From assembly GCA_003646585.1 (NCBI GenBank), contig QMLA01000018.1:1-9596 (forward strand): DNA of 9,596 bases. The letters are read 5' to 3'. The notes under the pieces are model-generated. The model did not search any database, was not told where the DNA came from, and was given only the letters and a program-made list of their open reading frames with translations. Both the position numbers and the translations under genes were made by a program. Of the stretch, positions 7,217 through 9,596 are shown piece after piece. Within the stretch, counting starts at the first letter, position 1. Each line of letters starts with the position of its first letter. Source of the DNA: Deltaproteobacteria bacterium (lineage in GTDB: Bacteria > Desulfobacterota > B13-G15).

Positions 7217-7639
7217 ATGATTTGGCCACTTATAAAGGGACTTGGGGTTACGATCCGCAGGTTCTTTTCTGGACCCGTAACGGTTCAGTACCCTGAGGAG
7301 CGCAGGTCCGTTTCCCCGAGGTGGAGGGGGATCCATTATTTTGAGGCCACCGAGGACGGGGATACGCGGTGTGTGGCCTGTGGCCTGTGCGTGGCCATCT
7401 GTCCTCCGAAGGCCATAAGGCTTGTGGCGGTGGAGAGGGAGGACGGTAGTCGCTATCCGGAGATTTACGAATTAGATGCCATAAGGTGCATCTACTGCGG
7501 GCTCTGTGAGGAGGTGTGTCCCGTGGATGCCATAAAGCTTTCCCGGATCTATAACGTCGTTGGCTCAAGTCGATCGGAGCTCAAATGGGATAAGAAAAGG
7601 CTCCTTGAGCGGAGGTTAGAGAAGGAGGCGGTGGGATGA
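7217..7639 (+). CDS. nuoI: NADH-quinone oxidoreductase subunit I (two [4Fe-4S] clusters)
   Basis: NuoI carries clusters N6a and N6b, which pass electrons to N2 in NuoB. The protein has 140 residues, shorter than many homologues of roughly 160-180. Two ferredoxin motifs of the form C-x2-C-x2-C-x3-C-P are complete: Cys52, 55, 58 and 62 in CVACGLCVAICPP, and Cys91, 94, 97 and 101 in CIYCGLCEEVCPVDAI. The N-terminus MIWPLIKGLGVTIRRFF is an amphipathic helix suited to lying on NuoH at the membrane surface. Start ATG 7217 follows GGGGGTAGGGG. The stop overlaps nuoJ as ATGA. If no NuoG exists, these clusters would be the entry point for electrons from the unknown donor. Confidence 0.97.
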   Translation: MIWPLIKGLGVTIRRFFSGPVTVQYPEERRSVSPRWRGIHYFEATEDGDTRCVACGLCVAICPPKAIRLVAVEREDGSRYPEIYELDAIRCIYCGLCEEVCPVDAIKLSRIYNVVGSSRSELKWDKKRLLERRLEKEAVG

Positions 7640-8154
7640 TCCTTCAGTGGATTGTCTTCATCCTCTCGGCCCTTTTTGCGATCTTTTCGGCCCTCATGAT
7701 GATAACCCGGAAGAATCCCATCCATTCGGCGCTTTTCCTGATAGGGAATTTTCTGTCCGTGGCCGTCCTCTACATCCTCCTGGGGAGGCAGTTTATAGCC
7801 ATCGCCCAGGTGATGATCTATGCCGGGGCGATAATGATGCTCATCATCTTCACCATAATGTTGATCAGCGTTGAAGAGCTGAAGAAGGTGTCGCTTCTCA
7901 AATTCGGGGCAGGAAGTGTCATCGGGTTGGTGATGACGGTGCTACTGTTCGGCTTTTTGGCTTCGTCGGTTGCCGTAAGGACCCTTCCGGGTCTGAAGGG
8001 AGGGTTTCCCCTGGAGAGGATTCAGGAGCTTGGTCCCTTCAAGGTCATAGGAGGGCTTTTGATGACAAAATATCTGCTCCCCTTCGAGCTGGCTTCGGTG
8101 GTCTTACTCATCGGGATCATCGGGGCCGTAATATTGGCCAAGAAGGAGAGGTGA
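7636..8154 (+). CDS. nuoJ: NADH-quinone oxidoreductase subunit J
   Basis: NuoJ is a membrane-arm subunit beside NuoA, NuoH and NuoK. The 172-residue protein has five predicted helices (about 2-22, 28-48, 53-77, 90-112 and 145-168). The family signature AIAQVMIYAGAIMMLIIF (55-72) marks the third helix, whose bulge is thought to control the link between the Q site and the proton channels. The C-terminal helix begins in LLPFELASVVLLIGIIGAV. The loop between helices four and five (about 113-144) is of ordinary length. Translation is coupled to nuoI through ATGA at 7636-7639, with GGAGGCGGTGGG just before. One base separates its stop from the nuoK start. Confidence 0.95.
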   Translation: MILQWIVFILSALFAIFSALMMITRKNPIHSALFLIGNFLSVAVLYILLGRQFIAIAQVMIYAGAIMMLIIFTIMLISVEELKKVSLLKFGAGSVIGLVMTVLLFGFLASSVAVRTLPGLKGGFPLERIQELGPFKVIGGLLMTKYLLPFELASVVLLIGIIGAVILAKKER

Positions 8155-8155
8155 G

Positions 8156-8458
8156 ATGATACCTGTGTCCCTTTACATGCTCCTTGGCGCTTTGTTGTTT
8201 TCGATCGGAATTTTGGGTGTGCTTATCAGACGGGATGCCATTGTGATCTTCATGTGCATAGAGCTGATGCTCTCGGCAGTGGGCCTCACGCTGGTGTCCG
8301 CCTCGCGTTATTACAACGGGCTTGATGGGGTGATCGTGGCCTTTTTGGGGATGACGGTTGCTGCTGCCGAGGCCGCCATAGGCCTTGCGATATTTGTACT
8401 CCTTCACAGGACCTACAAGGGCATCAAGGTGGATGAGATCAACCTCCTTAAGGGGTAG
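8156..8458 (+). CDS. nuoK: NADH-quinone oxidoreductase subunit K
   Basis: NuoK is a small antiporter-like membrane subunit that contributes to one proton channel. The length is exactly 100 residues, as in Escherichia coli, with three helices (about 3-22, 28-48 and 58-84). The two membrane glutamates needed for proton pumping are in place: Glu36 in FMCIELMLSAVGL and Glu72 in TVAAAEAAIGLAIF. Start ATG 8156 has AAGGAGAGGTGAG immediately upstream, inside the end of nuoJ. Five bases separate its TAG from nuoL. Nothing about it is unusual. Confidence 0.97.
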   Translation: MIPVSLYMLLGALLFSIGILGVLIRRDAIVIFMCIELMLSAVGLTLVSASRYYNGLDGVIVAFLGMTVAAAEAAIGLAIFVLLHRTYKGIKVDEINLLKG

Positions 8459-8463
8459 GGGCG

Positions 8464-9596
8464 ATGATCGAGTATGTGTGGCTGATACCCCTCTTTCCGG
8501 CGGTAGGTTTCCTGATCAATGGCCTTATAAGCAGATGGTGGAAGCTTCCCAAGGGCTTTGTGGCCTGGGTTGCCTGTTCAGCGTTGGGATTGTCCTTTCT
8601 GTTTTCGCTGCTGGTCTTTCTGGATTTGCTGAAGCTTCCTCCCGAGGCCCGGGTTGCGGTCCCCGATAAGGTGCTCTTTGACTGGGTGGTCTCGGGGGAT
8701 CTCAAGACCGTCATCGGTTACAAGGTCGACCCCCTTTCCATGGTGATGGCCCTGGTGGTGACCGGGGTGAGTTTCCTCATTCATATCTATTCTGTGGGTT
8801 ACATGCACGATGACCCCGGTTTCACGCGTTATTTTGCCTATCTCAACCTCTTCGTCTTCATGATGCTGAACCTGGTCCTCGCCAACAACTTCCTGCTCAT
8901 GTTCCTCGGATGGGAAGGGGTTGGGCTTTGTAGTTACCTGCTCATAGGTTTCTGGTTTGACAGGGATGCCCCTGCCAATGCGGGCCTTAAGGCCTTTGTG
9001 GTCAACCGGGTAGGTGATTTCGGTTTTTTGGTCGGGCTGTTTTTGATCTTTTCAAAGCTCGGCACCCTGACCTTCGATGAGGTCTTTGCGCGGGCTCATC
9101 TCCTGGATCCCGCCACTGCGACCCTCATAACCCTCATGCTCTTTGTAGGGGCCACAGGGAAGTCGGCCCAGCTGCCCCTTTATGTGTGGTTGCCCGATGC
9201 CATGGAAGGTCCGACACCTGTAAGTTCCCTCATCCATGCCGCCACCATGGTCACCGCGGGCGTTTACATGGTGGCCCGTTGCCATGTCCTGTACGAGATG
9301 GCCCCGTTGAGCATGGCGGTTGTGGCGATCGTTGGTGCCCTGACGGCCATCTTTGCCGCTTCCATGGCCCTGGTCCAGGTTGACTTCAAGAGGATCCTGG
9401 CCTACTCGACCATAAGCCAACTGGGGTACATGTTCCTCGGGGTGGGGGTTGGGGCTTACAGTGCCGGGATCTTCCACCTGATGACCCATGCCTTCTTCAA
9501 GGCGTGTCTCTTTTTATGTGCAGGTTCAGTCATGCATGCTATGCAAGGTGAACTCGACATGAGAAAGATGGGCGATCTCAAGAGACACATGCCGCG
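8464..9596 (+). CDS. nuoL: NADH-quinone oxidoreductase subunit L (partial, 3' end missing)
   Basis: NuoL is the distal antiporter-like proton-pumping subunit of complex I. The window holds its first 377 codons plus two bases, out of roughly 600-650 usual. The frame is open throughout. Residues of the proton path are visible: Glu151 in FLGWEGVGLCSYLLIGFW, Lys233 in GATGKSAQLPLYVWLPDAM, His258 in SSLIHAATMVTAGVYM, and His342/Lys346 in LMTHAFFKACLFL. These correspond to E. coli Glu144, Lys229, His254, His338 and Lys342. The start ATG 8464 has AAGGGGTAGGGG upstream. The long C-terminal lateral helix that separates NuoL from NuoM and NuoN lies past the edge, so assignment to L rests on gene order and the GWEGVGLCSYLLIGFW motif. 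Confidence 0.95.
   Translation, partial: MIEYVWLIPLFPAVGFLINGLISRWWKLPKGFVAWVACSALGLSFLFSLLVFLDLLKLPPEARVAVPDKVLFDWVVSGDLKTVIGYKVDPLSMVMALVVTGVSFLIHIYSVGYMHDDPGFTRYFAYLNLFVFMMLNLVLANNFLLMFLGWEGVGLCSYLLIGFWFDRDAPANAGLKAFVVNRVGDFGFLVGLFLIFSKLGTLTFDEVFARAHLLDPATATLITLMLFVGATGKSAQLPLYVWLPDAMEGPTPVSSLIHAATMVTAGVYMVARCHVLYEMAPLSMAVVAIVGALTAIFAASMALVQVDFKRILAYSTISQLGYMFLGVGVGAYSAGIFHLMTHAFFKACLFLCAGSVMHAMQGELDMRKMGDLKRHMP

Noticed and set aside
6120..7229. Unbroken 369-codon reading frame on the - strand opposite nuoH
   Set aside because: It is rich in His, Pro, Gln and Gly in the manner of an antisense shadow, and it lies opposite a fully conserved gene. Low frequency of TTA, CTA and TCA codons in nuoH explains the lack of stops.

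Overview
The window looks like a piece of chromosome from a thermophilic, anaerobic-type bacterium. Arginine is mostly AGG and isoleucine is often ATA. The proteins are rich in Lys, Glu and Arg, genes are packed with overlapping stops and starts, and GC content is fairly high (judged by eye). A TrmFO-type tRNA methyltransferase, a PaaK-type ligase end, and an 11-subunit-style nuo operon without nuoEFG together suggest a thermophilic Desulfobacterota/Thermodesulfobacteria-like lineage. That placement is inference and is not proven by the sequence. No mobile element, CRISPR array, tRNA or rRNA was seen, and no gap between genes exceeds 80 bases.

Left part (1-2597, + strand): the C-terminal end of a phenylacetate-CoA ligase-like protein (1-133) is followed after 6 bases by an unrecognised 59-residue helical protein (140-319). 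After a 62-base gap comes trmFO (382-1698), which makes 5-methyluridine 54 in tRNA. Its stop codon overlaps the start of a 300-residue TIM-barrel protein of the xylose-isomerase-like superfamily (1695-2597).

Middle (2598-3636): a spermidine synthase-family gene lies on the - strand, and its stop codon directly abuts the stop of the TIM-barrel gene. It is divergent from the nuo operon. The 76-base gap between them holds a good sigma70-type promoter reading into nuo (TTGACA-17-TATGAA) and, at its expected transcription start, a palindrome resembling Rex or CRP/FNR-family operators.

Right part (3637-9596, + strand): nuoA, nuoB, a fused nuoCD, nuoH, nuoI, nuoJ, nuoK and the first 377 codons of nuoL form a tightly coupled operon. 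It encodes the quinone-reducing Q module and the proton-pumping membrane arm of respiratory complex I. The NADH-oxidising N module (nuoE, F, G) is not between nuoCD and nuoH, where many operons keep it. The enzyme may therefore use another electron donor, or the N module may be encoded elsewhere; nuoM and nuoN are expected just beyond the right edge. The genes are recognisable families. The points most worth a second look are the candidate operator upstream of nuo, the EFG-less operon with a fused CD subunit, and the altered active-site motifs of the spermidine synthase homologue.
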